A stretch of 37,550 nucleotides of DNA from Alphaproteobacteria bacterium (lineage in GTDB: Bacteria > Pseudomonadota > Alphaproteobacteria > Acetobacterales > Acetobacteraceae): the NCBI GenBank assembly GCA_016869715.1, contig VGDM01000022.1, positions 1 to 37,550 of the forward strand. Direction: 5' to 3'. Below, in pieces: positions 20,759-28,276 of this stretch. Every line of letters begins with the position of its first letter. The first letter of the stretch is position 1. The translations under genes were made by a program, and so were the position numbers. The notes under the pieces are model-generated. The model saw only the letters and a program-made list of their open reading frames with translations. It searched no databases and was not told the DNA's origin.

Positions 20759-21361
20759 TCACAATTGATGATGCGCGGCCGGCCCCATCACCGCTTCGCG
20801 CATGCGCGCTTGCAATAGCGCACCTTCGCGTGGCGGCAGCACCAAGGGCTTACCGGTGGCGTCAATTTTCGCGACCGCGAAGAAGGGGCCTTGGCCGGCA
20901 TGGATCGCCTCATGCAGCGCGGGCACCTCATCCGGCTTGGTCAGGAACATCGTGTTTGTGATGCCGGCACCCTTCGCCATCATCACCAGATCAACGCCAT
21001 GGCGTGTTGCGGTTTCCTGCATGCCGGTTTCACCATAATGCTCATTATCTTGCACCACGATGGAAAGATTGGCGGGCTTTTGCACCGCAATCGTAGCCAG
21101 CGCGCCAATACCCATCAGCATTTCGCCATCGCCGGTAATCACCAGCACCTTGCGCTTGGGCTGCGCCAAGGCAAGGCCAAGCCCAATCATGGCCGCACCA
21201 CCCATGCCGCCCCAAAGCGGCAGGTTTTCTGCGCAATCACCAATCGCGGTAATATCCCAGGCCGGCGCACCGAGCCCGGCAATCACCAGCATTTTGCCAC
21301 GATCCGTAAGTAGCGCGCGGGTCAATTCGCGGCGGTCAAGTTTTCCTGAAGCGGCGAGCAT
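20759..21361 (-). CDS. TPP-dependent decarboxylase, beta subunit (ComE/phosphonopyruvate decarboxylase-like)
   Basis: A 200-residue protein equal to the C-terminal TPP-binding half of acetolactate-synthase-type enzymes. The TPP/Mg2+ motif runs from GDGEML (77-82) to QDN (104-106), followed by HYGETGMQETATRHGVD. Homologues include the beta subunits of sulfopyruvate decarboxylase (ComE) and the C-terminal half of phosphonopyruvate decarboxylase. It starts 3 bases after the stop of the alpha-subunit gene, as expected for a two-subunit enzyme. The substrate, a 2-oxo acid, is inferred only. Confidence 0.87.
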   Translation of the reverse strand: MLAASGKLDRRELTRALLTDRGKMLVIAGLGAPAWDITAIGDCAENLPLWGGMGGAAMIGLGLALAQPKRKVLVITGDGEMLMGIGALATIAVQKPANLSIVVQDNEHYGETGMQETATRHGVDLVMMAKGAGITNTMFLTKPDEVPALHEAIHAGQGPFFAVAKIDATGKPLVLPPREGALLQARMREAVMGPAAHHQL

Positions 21362-21364
21362 TTT

Positions 21365-21916
21365 TCAGTCCTTCCCGAAGGTCTTGGCGCCGAGCACGCG
21401 CTGGCCAATCAGGGTTGCGGTGGGGCGGAAGGTATTGAAGGCGAGGCGAATGGTCGCATTCACCGTGGGCGCGATATCTTCCGGCGTATCGGCGCGGCGC
21501 ACCAGCGTGCCCATCGCTTCCAATACGGTTTGCGTCGCATTGCCCATCGGCACCTGCGCCGGATTGAATTCACCGAAATCGCCGCGCATCGTCACTAGCA
21601 TGGGCAGCGGGCAGCGATGCATGATGGAAAGCGAGAGCATATTGATGCAATTGCCAACGCCGGAGGATTGCATCAGCAGCACGCCTTTCGCACCGCCAAG
21701 CCAGGCGCCCTGCAAAAGCGCGATGCCCTCTTCTTCAGTGGTCAGCGTCACCACCTTCATTTCATTATCCGCGAGGCAGCGGCCGATCAGCCGGGAATGC
21801 CCGGCATCCGGCACCAGGGCCACTTGCGTGATGTTGTGGGTCTTGAGCAGGGAATAGATCTGATCCGGCCAATCGACGGCGGCGTCGGGCGCCTTGTCTT
21901 TTGAATTTTCGTCCAT
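21365..21916 (-). CDS. TPP-dependent decarboxylase, alpha subunit (ComD/phosphonopyruvate decarboxylase-like)
   Basis: A 183-residue protein equal to the N-terminal pyrimidine-binding half of a TPP decarboxylase. VALVPDAGHSRLIGRCL and VTLTTEEEGIALLQGAWLGG are the conserved parts; a glutamate in EEEG (61-63) is the one that activates TPP in this family. MQSSGVGNCINML and MRGDFGEFNPAQ follow. The start at 21916 is preceded by AAGGA and gives a hydrophilic N terminus; the in-frame start 48 bases upstream is less likely. It is the first gene of the five-gene operon and is divergent from arfB. Confidence 0.87.
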   Translation of the reverse strand: MDENSKDKAPDAAVDWPDQIYSLLKTHNITQVALVPDAGHSRLIGRCLADNEMKVVTLTTEEEGIALLQGAWLGGAKGVLLMQSSGVGNCINMLSLSIMHRCPLPMLVTMRGDFGEFNPAQVPMGNATQTVLEAMGTLVRRADTPEDIAPTVNATIRLAFNTFRPTATLIGQRVLGAKTFGKD

Positions 21917-22003
21917 GGTTTCCCGTTCCTTGATGGGCCCAACATCCTGCGCCCGAGCCCTCATGGCAAGACAGGCGGGGCCTGGATGTTCTATGAAAAC
22001 CGC

Positions 22004-22426
22004 ATGATCCGCATCACCCCCGCCATCAGCATTGCCGCGAGTGAACTTAAGGAGGCGTTTTTGCGCGCCTCGGGCCCTGGTGGGCAGAATGTGAATAAGC
22101 TGGAAACCGCGGTACAGCTGCGCTTCGCAGCCATGGCGTCACCAAATCTGCCCGATGCCGTGAAGCAAAGGCTGGTGGCGCTCGCGGGGCGGCGGATGAC
22201 TCAGGATGGCGAATTGATCATCACGGCGGAACGCCACCGCATGCGGGAAGCCAATCGCGAAGACGTGCGCCAGAAGCTGGTGCTGCTGTTGCGCAAGGCG
22301 GCCTTACCGCCACCACCACCCCGCAAGGCCACCAAACCACCCGCCGGTTCAAAAGCGCGGCGACTCGAATGGAAAACACGGCGCGGCGCGGTGAAGCGGC
22401 TGCGCGGCGGGCCGCTTGAGGTTTGA
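22004..22426 (+). CDS. arfB: Alternative ribosome-rescue factor ArfB (peptidyl-tRNA hydrolase)
   Basis: From ATG 22004 the protein has 140 residues, the usual ArfB/YaeJ length, starting MIRITPAISI. The release-factor-like catalytic GGQ is at residues 26-28 (ASGPGGQNVNKLETAVQLRF), and the C-terminal tail is strongly basic (KATKPPAGSKARRLEWKTR), as needed to enter the empty mRNA channel. The role in the family is hydrolysis of peptidyl-tRNA on stalled ribosomes without a stop codon. An upstream ATG at 21986 would add six residues outside the family pattern. Divergent from the TPP-enzyme operon. Confidence 0.92.
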   Translation: MIRITPAISIAASELKEAFLRASGPGGQNVNKLETAVQLRFAAMASPNLPDAVKQRLVALAGRRMTQDGELIITAERHRMREANREDVRQKLVLLLRKAALPPPPPRKATKPPAGSKARRLEWKTRRGAVKRLRGGPLEV

Positions 22427-22444
22427 AGCCAGGAACGACGGCAC

Positions 22445-22473
22445 AAAAAAAGCGGCGTCCTATCGGCCACCGC
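22445..22473 (-). terminator. Intrinsic terminator of the HU gene
   Basis: On the minus strand a 6-bp stem (GCGGTG with CGCCGC, one G-U pair, arms at 22468-22473 and 22452-22457) with a 10-base loop is followed directly by seven T residues (22451-22445). It begins 21 bases after the HU stop and fits a Rho-independent terminator. The same inverted repeat lacks a T run on the plus strand, so it does not clearly serve arfB. Confidence 0.6.
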
Positions 22474-22493
22474 CTTTATGGGAACGCAAAAAA

Positions 22494-22802
22494 TCAGGCC
22501 TTCGCCTTACGCTTGCCCTTCTTCACGCCGTTCAGCGCAGCGCCCTTCAGCGACGGGCTCGCCTTGAAGCGCACAGTGGCACCAGCCTTGATCTGCACTT
22601 TTTCGCCGGTCTTGGGGTTCAAGCCGGTACGTTTCGGGGTTTCGCGCACAGCAAAAGCACCGAAATCAGGAATGGTGAAACGGCCAGAACTGACGATTTC
22701 GGCCTTGATCGCGTCAATGATATCGGCGGCAAGCTTGCCCGCCGCAACGGCCGACATGTCGCCAGATTTGGCGATGACGTCAGTGAGAAACTTCTTCGAC
22801 AT
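22494..22802 (-). CDS. HU-family DNA-binding protein
   Basis: A 102-residue histone-like protein. It starts MSKKFLTDVIAKSGDMS, and the family signature region is GRFTIPDFGAFAVRETPKRTGLNPKTGE, shown here as FTIPDFGAFAV and NPKTGEKVQI. A basic C-terminal tail (KKGKRKAKA) extends it slightly. Expected to bind and bend DNA in the nucleoid; it could be HU or an HU-like paralogue. The start at 22802 is chosen because AAGGGAGA lies just upstream and it gives the family N terminus, although the frame stays open further upstream. It stands alone, with its own terminator. Confidence 0.9.
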   Translation of the reverse strand: MSKKFLTDVIAKSGDMSAVAAGKLAADIIDAIKAEIVSSGRFTIPDFGAFAVRETPKRTGLNPKTGEKVQIKAGATVRFKASPSLKGAALNGVKKGKRKAKA

Positions 22803-22865
22803 GGTTCGATTCTCCCTTGAACATGAACGGGCATAGCCGAGGATTCGCGACTTGTCAGCAGGTGC

Positions 22866-22894
22866 AAAGTATTTTTTTGCGTCCTTGACAAGAA
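22866..22894 (-). promoter_or_regulatory. Candidate sigma-70 promoter for the HU gene
   Basis: On the minus strand TTCTTG (22894-22889) and TACTTT (22871-22866) are separated by 17 bases with an A run, 64 bases before the HU start codon. The match to consensus is partial. The call rests on spacing and position only. Confidence 0.3.
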
Positions 22895-22981
22895 AATTCC
22901 ACAGCGCCAGCCAAATGATTCGCAAAACCCGGCCCTGGCACCGCAAAAAACCCTGAATTTGGCACGAAATCTGGCGGCTGA

Positions 22982-23953
22982 TCAGTTGATGGAAGCACCC
23001 GATGCCTTGACAATGGGCGACCATTTCGCGGTTTCGGCACGCATGAAACCAGCCAATTCTTCGGGCGTGCTGGGGGCCGCTTCCAGCCCATGGCGCGCCA
23101 GATGCGCGACAATTTCACGGTCACGCAGCGATTCGACCAGCGCTTCATTGACCCTTGTCACAATCGGGCGCGCCAGATTGCGCGGGCCCATCAGCGCATA
23201 CCAATTGGCCACTTCATAGCCCGGCAAGGGTCCGGCTTCGGCGATGGTGGGCGTACCGGGCAAAAGTCGGCTGCGCTGCGGGAGCGGCACGGCAAGGGCA
23301 CGCAGCTTGCCCGCTTCAATCTGCGGCAACACGGTTGCAGCGGTGGCCACCGAGAAATCCACCTTCCCCGAGATCAGATCAGTGATCAATTGCCCGCCAC
23401 CGCGATAGGGCACATGCACCGTGCTGATCTTTGCCATGGAATCCAGCAAGGCGCCGCCCAAATGCCCCGCGCTGCCAACGCCGGATGATCCATAGGTCAA
23501 TTGATCCGGCCTTGCGCGCGCCGCGGCGATCAATTCCGGCAGGCTGCGCCAGGGGCGATCCATCGGCACTACCAGGATATTGGTGACCTCAACGGACCGC
23601 GAAATTGGCGTCAGGTCGGTCATGACATCAAAGGGCAGTTTTGCCAGGATGGGGTTCAATACCAGGGATGCGATGGTGCCCATCATCAGCGTATAGCCAT
23701 CGGATGGTGCATTCACCGTGGCTTCCGATGCCAGATTCCCGCCCGCACCTGGGCGATTCTCCACAATGATCGGCTGGCCCAAAAGCGCTTGTAACTTATT
23801 GGTCAGCGTTCGCGTGGTGATATCCGTCCCGCCGCCGGGGGCGAAACCAACCAGGATGCGAATTGGGCGTTGCGGATTCCACGGGCCCTGCGCGGCAAGC
23901 GGTGCAGCTGCCAGTGAGCCGGGCGCGGCCAACAGGCTACGGCGGTGCAACAT
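22982..23953 (-). CDS. Bug/TctC-family tripartite tricarboxylate transporter receptor
   Basis: Periplasmic receptor of 323 residues. MLHRRSLLAAPGSLAAAPLAAQ is split into a basic head and a hydrophobic core typical of a signal peptide. It is followed by PQRPIRILVGFAPGGGTDIT, VENRPGAGGNLASEA, PSDGYTLMMGT, PYRGGGQLITDLISGKVDF and a C-terminal TAKWSPIVKASG. The start at 23953 is preceded by GAGAGGAAAG; the frame is open further upstream without a better site. It is divergent from the broken Bug gene starting near 24071, so two Bug genes face away from a shared roughly 120-base promoter region. Confidence 0.92.
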   Translation of the reverse strand: MLHRRSLLAAPGSLAAAPLAAQGPWNPQRPIRILVGFAPGGGTDITTRTLTNKLQALLGQPIIVENRPGAGGNLASEATVNAPSDGYTLMMGTIASLVLNPILAKLPFDVMTDLTPISRSVEVTNILVVPMDRPWRSLPELIAAARARPDQLTYGSSGVGSAGHLGGALLDSMAKISTVHVPYRGGGQLITDLISGKVDFSVATAATVLPQIEAGKLRALAVPLPQRSRLLPGTPTIAEAGPLPGYEVANWYALMGPRNLARPIVTRVNEALVESLRDREIVAHLARHGLEAAPSTPEELAGFMRAETAKWSPIVKASGASIN

Positions 23954-24070
23954 GCGCTTCTTTCCTCTCCCGGCCAGCCGCTTTGACGCTTGCGCAAAAC
24001 ATGATGATCTTCCGTCCGCTTTATAGCCGGCCAAGCAGTGCCGCGCCAGTAAGGAGGAAGCCATTGCGGG

Positions 24071-25047
24071 AAAAACATTACGCGTCGTCCGATTCTTGCT
24101 GCGGGGTTGGCCCGGCTTGCCGCGCCCAGCTTGGCGCGCGCCAGCACCTATCCTGATCGGCCCATCAGGCTGGTGATTCCCTTTGGTGGCGGCGGGCAGA
24201 CGGATATCGTTTCCCGCGTCACGGCTGAGGCGTTGCAGCAGCGGCTTGGTCAGCCGGTGCTTTCCGATAATCGCCCCGGTGGTGCCGGCAACCTGGCTGC
24301 CGAAATGGTCGCCCGCGCGCCGGGTGATGGCTACACAGTGCTGGTCGCCACCATGGGTACGAATAGCGGGCTGAATGCGCTTTTGTATAAATCCGTGGGC
24401 TATGATGCGCTGCGCGATTTGACGCCGGTTGGCATGTTCTGCACCACGTCAAACCTGCTGGTGGCGCATAATTCCATCCCCGGGCGGGACTTCAATGAAG
24501 TGGTGGCCTGGATCTCGCCAATCCCGGTAAATTTACCTTCGCCTCGGCGGGCGTTGGCGCCATTACGCATCTGATCATGGAAGATATAGGGGCAAGGCTT
24601 GGGCTGGATATGGTGCATGTGCCCTATCGCCAGACCACCAATGCCATGACGGATCTGATCGCCGGGCGTGTGCATGCGCGCTGCCTTAGCCTGCCGGAAG
24701 GCGAGCCACTCCGCCAGACGCAACGCGTGCGCCCCGTGGCTGTCACCACCGTTGAACCGCGCCCTGAATGGCCGGGCGTGCCCACCATAGGCCAGACCAT
24801 TCCGGTTTTTGAGGGCTCAAGCTATTTCGGCCTGGCCGTGCCTGCCCAAACCCCGCGTGAGATTGTGGTCCGGCTGAATGCCGCGCTGCGCGAGGCGCTG
24901 GCGGATGACAAAATGCGGGCCGCCTACAAGCGCGTGGGCGCTGACCCGGCCGAGCCGGCCTCGGCCGCGGATTTCGCGACGCGTGCCAAGCGCGATGGCG
25001 AACGCTGGGCGCCGCTGATCCGCCGGCTCAATCTGGTCGCCGAATAA
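24071..25047 (+). pseudogene. Bug/TctC-family receptor gene with lost start and internal frameshift
   Basis: A strong ribosome site (AAGGAGG, 24051-24057) is present, but where the start codon is expected the sequence reads ATTGCGGG. The coding-like frame begins as AAA AAC ATT ACG (24071) without an ATG; a TTG at 24107 is the first possible start. The frame gives PDRPIRLVIPFGGGGQTD, DNRPGGAGNLAAEMVA and GDGYTVLVATMGTN. At about 24514-24520 one base is missing (or two gained), and the next frame continues NPGKFTFASAGVGAITHLI, HVPYRQTTNAMTDLIAGRV and a normal C terminus (GERWAPLIRRLNLVAE). Both halves are Bug-family, so this is one broken gene and not two. Confidence 0.85.
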
Positions 25048-25087
25048 AGGGGCTACACGCACCGCATTGCTGCGCTACACTATATGC

Positions 25088-25771
25088 GTGAATATCCTGG
25101 CACCCCTCCAGCCGCGACTGGATATTGAAGTCGCCTTCGACCTGATCTGCCCCTGGTGCTACCTGGGCGTCAGGCGGCTGCGCCGTGCCTTGCGGGCGAG
25201 GCCGGATTTCATCCCGGAACTGGTCTGGCGGCCCTTTCTGCTCAATCCAGATATTCCGCCGGGCGGTGTTTCCCGTGCGGAATTCGTCGCGCGCAAATTC
25301 GGCGGCGAGGATCGCGCGCGGCGCCTGCAAAATGCGCTGACGGAGCTTGGCCGGTCAGAAGGGATCAGCTTTCGCTTTGACCTATTGGGGCGCGTGCCGT
25401 CCAGCGTCACCGCACATCGCCTGGTGCGCCATGCGGTGCGCGAAGGCCTGGGCGAGATGATGGTGGAAGCACTGTTTTATGCCTATTTCGCCGATGGCGT
25501 GGATATTGGCGATCCCGGCCGCCTGGCGACAATAGCCGCGCGCATTGGCCTTGACCCTCATGCGGCGTTAGCCTTCCTCAGATCGAGCGAGGACGCTGAG
25601 GCGGTGCATACCGAAAACCTTCGCGCCCATCGCCTCGGCATCAATGGCGTGCCTTGTTTCATCATTGCCGGGCAACAGGCCATCGCCGGGGCGCAGGAGC
25701 CAGAGGTGCTGGAAAGACTGCTGGATGTGGCGCTTCAGCAATATCACCACAGCGGGGGCGATGGACGCTAG
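25088..25771 (+). CDS. DsbA-family oxidoreductase (FrnE-like)
   Basis: A thioredoxin-fold protein of the DsbA/2-hydroxychromene-2-carboxylate isomerase superfamily, about 227 residues. The active-site CPWC lies at residues 21-24 (FDLICPWCYLG) and the cis-proline loop is GINGVPCFIIAGQQAIAGAQ. There is no signal peptide, so it is a cytoplasmic FrnE-type member and not periplasmic DsbA. The conserved QNALTELGRSEGISF segment is present. The start is uncertain: GTG 25088 was chosen, TTG 25067 is in frame, and neither has a clear ribosome site. Its stop codon TAG (25769-25771) lies at the very edge of the dispersed repeat that follows. Confidence 0.85.
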   Translation: MNILAPLQPRLDIEVAFDLICPWCYLGVRRLRRALRARPDFIPELVWRPFLLNPDIPPGGVSRAEFVARKFGGEDRARRLQNALTELGRSEGISFRFDLLGRVPSSVTAHRLVRHAVREGLGEMMVEALFYAYFADGVDIGDPGRLATIAARIGLDPHAALAFLRSSEDAEAVHTENLRAHRLGINGVPCFIIAGQQAIAGAQEPEVLERLLDVALQQYHHSGGDGR

Positions 25772-25872
25772 AGCGTGTTGCGTTCACATGTGTTCATACC
25801 ACCCGCTTTACCTCGTTGTTTTTCGAGCATCTGCACACGTTCAGACGATTCCACCTAAACACGATCTGCTTG
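25769..25872 (+). repeat. Dispersed intergenic repeat, copy A
   Basis: About 104 bases that match, by eye, roughly 80% of the reverse complement of 32942-33047. The best blocks are TGTTGCGTTCACATG (25776-25790) and TCGTTGTTTTTCG (25813-25825), both identical in the two copies, followed by the matching CATCTGCACACGTTCAGA and CTAAACACGATCTGCT stretches. It begins on the stop codon of the DsbA-like gene and ends before the IS110-type region. Neither copy codes for a recognisable protein. Family name unknown. Confidence 0.75.
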
Positions 25873-25879
25873 TCTTATG

Positions 25880-27060
25880 TCTGTCCCGCTGATTGGGCGA
25901 GAAAGGAACCGCCGAGAGGAGGTTCTGGCTTCCCTTCAGCGGTGAGGGACGGATCGTCGATCTGCTGGCCGTTTGACGGGCCGAGTTAGAGTTTGATCTC
26001 CGTCGTCTTTTCCCTCAGGCCTGAACGGATACCAGGGGTTTAGCCCCGGATGACAAGCATAGGCAGGGCAAAAGATGACAGAATTGCACATCGGGATTGA
26101 TATCTCGAAAGACCATCTCGACGTGCATCGCCTCCCAGGCGATGAGCGCCGGCGTTTCGATAATTCCAAAGCTGGCCACAAGGCCCTGATCCTCTGGATC
26201 GGGGAGACCCCAGCGCGGGTAATCTATGAGCCCACGGGGCGTTATCATCGCGCCCTGGAGAAGGCGCTAGCCGCAGCGGGGATGCCAATCGCCAAGGTCA
26301 ATCCGCGCTAGGCCAGACACTTCGCAGAGGCCACCGGCAACCTCGCCAAAACCGATGCGCTTGACGCGGCAATGCTCACCCGTATGGGGGCGGCTCTATC
26401 GCTGGAGGCGCGGCCCGTACCGAGCGCCATCATCAATGATCTCAGAGATTTGCGCACGGCGCGCAACGCCCTGATCAAGGATCAGGTCGCGCCCCAAACC
26501 CGGGCCAAAGCCATCACGCCGCCCCTTCTCAAGCGCCAAAACGCCGCCCGCTTGAACCAAATTGAGGCGCAAAAAGAGGCTGTCGATGCAGCAACCAACG
26601 CGCTGATCCAGGGTGACCCTGATCTGGCCCAGCGCTTCGCTATTCTGTGCTCCATCCCAGGCATCGCCGAGGTCAGCGCCGCCATGCTCCTCATTGAGAT
26701 GCCAGAGCTCAGCAGCCTCGATGAAAAGCAGGCGGCAGCCTTGGCGGGCTTGGCCCCCATCGCCCGGCAATCGGGCAATTGGAAAGGAAAGTCCTTCATC
26801 CGAGGCGGGCGCCAGCAGGTCCGGCAGGGGCTTTACATGCCAGCCCTGGTCGCCATCCGCTTCAATGCCGATCTCAAGGCAAAATACGAACAACTCATCA
26901 AGGCGGGGAAAGCCCCAAAACAGGCCATCACCGCCTTCATGCGAAAGCTCATCATCCTCGCCAACGCGCCACTCAAAAAAGGCAGAAAATGGCAAACGCG
27001 GGTGGCTTGACCATCACGGATACTCGAAGGCTTGCGCCGCCGGGGCGGGGCGTTTATGGG
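25880..27060 (+). mobile_element. IS110-type insertion sequence, ends not defined
   Basis: The transposase pseudogene at 26075-27010 and its flanks, lying between the dispersed repeat and the tRNA gene. Upstream non-coding DNA (about 25880-26074) contains a small hairpin, GGGG-TTTAG-CCCC, at 26036-26048. IS110 elements often lack clear terminal inverted repeats, and I found none, nor a target duplication. The outer limits given are approximate and bounded by neighbouring features. Confidence 0.4.
26075..27010 (+). pseudogene. IS110-family transposase with an internal stop
   Basis: A single frame of 312 codons from ATG 26075 to TGA 27010 is interrupted by TAG at 26309-26311, codon 79. Before it is the RuvC-like DEDD start (HIGIDISKDHLDVHRL, then VIYEPTGRYHRALEKAL). 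After it comes ARHFAEATGNLAKTDALDAAMLT, the next conserved acidic motif of the IS110 N-terminal domain. The C-terminal transposase_20 domain follows, with LCSIPGIAEVSAAMLL, ALAGLAPIARQSGNWKGKSF and RQGLYMPALVAIRFN. A single C-to-T change of CAG (NPRQAR is usual in this position) would explain the stop. The element is therefore probably immobile unless helped in trans. Confidence 0.88.
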
Positions 27061-27075
27061 ACGATCAGTTGGAGA

Positions 27076-27151
27076 GGGCGCATAGCTCAGGGGTATGAGC
27101 GCCTGCTTGACACGCAGGAGGTCCGTGGTTCGATCCCACGTGCGCCCACCA
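27076..27151 (+). tRNA. tRNA-Val (anticodon GAC)
   Basis: A complete cloverleaf of 76 bases including an encoded CCA. The acceptor stem pairs GGGCGCA (27076-27082) with TGCGCCC (27141-27147). The D arm has AGCTCAGGGGTATGAGC. The anticodon stem CCTGC/GCAGG encloses TTGACAC, giving anticodon GAC, and the T arm is GTGGTTCGATCCCAC. It reads valine GUC/GUU codons. It lies 65 bases after the IS110-type transposase stop and is followed on the opposite strand by a broken outer-membrane gene. Confidence 0.95.
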
Positions 27152-27158
27152 TTCCCTT

Positions 27159-27825
27159 TCAAAACCGCATACGATATCGGGCAACCAGCGAATTGGCCCC
27201 TTCATAAACGCCATTGAAGGTGCCGAAGATGCCGCTGCGATGCATGTAGCGGATGGCGATTTCGCGATCCGGTCGGCTGGGAAGGGCGGAGGTAAGCTCC
27301 GGCCAGAAGAAATTCAGGACATGCGATTGGTTTTTTTCCGGTAGCGCATTCGTGCCACGTTCGACCTGCAGCAGGCGCGTGACGTAACTCGGCCCCATCG
27401 AAAGCCCGAAAGTGGTGCAGACGTCATTGGTCCCAGGGGAAGCCATCATAGCGCAGGTAGGCAGCGGCCCAGAATTCGCCGCCTTCCGTATCGCCAAAGC
27501 GATAGGCCCCGCCCAATTCCGCATCCAGCATGAAGAAGCGCCAGAAGCGGGCCAGACGATAGCTGCCTGCGCCACCGAGCAGCGTGTCATCGCCCCAGGA
27601 GCCAGTCCAAGGCGCCACGGCAATATCGCGCAGCTTGCCATCCGCCACGGAAGACCCGGCGAAGATCATGCCAGCCCAGGGACGTGCATCGGCCATCCCC
27701 CGAGCGCGGTCAGCCACGGAAATGCCATTCGGCGCCGCGGATTGCGCCAAGGCAGCGGGCGCAAGGCCGAATAACACCAAAACCAACAGGAGATTGCGCA
27801 AAGCTTGATGGAAGGCGAGCATCAA
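27159..27825 (-). pseudogene. Outer-membrane barrel protein gene (lipid A deacylase-like) with a frameshift
   Basis: The N-terminal part (start 27825) has a signal peptide (RNLLLVLVLFGLAPAALAQ), then RPWAGMIFAGSSVADGKLRD, GAGSYRLARFWRFFMLDAEL and EFWAAAYLRYDGFPW, and stops with a TGA at about 27424. Shifting by one base continues NDVCTTFGLSMGPSYVTRLL, FFWPELTSALPSRPD, ALPS and REIAIRYMHRSGIFGTFNGV, and ends in YRMRF, a terminal phenylalanine as in outer-membrane beta-barrels. The two parts together have the pattern of lipid A 3-O-deacylase/acyloxyacyl-hydrolase-like barrels. The indel lies near GGGACCAATGACG (about 27423-27435). Confidence 0.72.
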
Positions 27826-27956
27826 CCGCTCGATGAAAAGGATGAAAGCTGTGGTCTAGAGGAAAGGCGGCGGATGGCAAGCGCGCACAAGAAAACGCAT
27901 TCCGTTACAATGAAATGCGGGGCCTTGTCGCAACCAGATCGTCGCGCCAGACGACC

Positions 27957-28232
27957 ATGGTGGCAATCTTTCGTCCATCTTTTCCACGCAAAATCATGGG
28001 CTGGGCCATGCTGGCGCTTGGCGTGCTCGGCCTTGTACTGCCCTTTCTGCAAGGCTTTCTGTTCCTGGCCTATGGCGTTTTCACGCTGCGGGACCAGCAT
28101 ATCTGGGCCGCGCGGCGCTCGGCTTGGGCGGCGGGGCGCTGGCCTGAAATGATGGGCAAGCTGGAAGCCATGGAACTGCGGATGCTGATGCGCATGCGCC
28201 ATTTTGCCACGCGGCTCAGGCTGCGCAGTTAG
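27957..28232 (+). CDS. Small inner-membrane protein (PGPGW/DUF454-like)
   Basis: About 91 residues from ATG 27957. Two closely spaced hydrophobic segments (MGWAMLALGVLGLVLPFL and QGFLFLAYGVFTL) are joined by a short proline-containing turn, followed by LRDQHIWAARR and a basic C terminus. The pattern resembles small predicted membrane proteins of the PGPGW/DUF454 type; the family assignment is tentative. An alternative ATG at 27915 would add 14 polar residues. No clear ribosome site decides between them. It is followed 44 bases later by a DUF423 gene on the same strand. Confidence 0.6.
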   Translation: MVAIFRPSFPRKIMGWAMLALGVLGLVLPFLQGFLFLAYGVFTLRDQHIWAARRSAWAAGRWPEMMGKLEAMELRMLMRMRHFATRLRLRS

Positions 28233-28276
28233 GCCGTGCTCTGGCCATCCAGGCAGGGTCGGCGTAAGGGCCTGCC

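Noticed and set aside
25644..25989. Plus-strand frames running through the dispersed repeat
   Set aside because: They overlap the DsbA-like gene in another frame and read through repeat DNA; copy B gives similar meaningless peptides.
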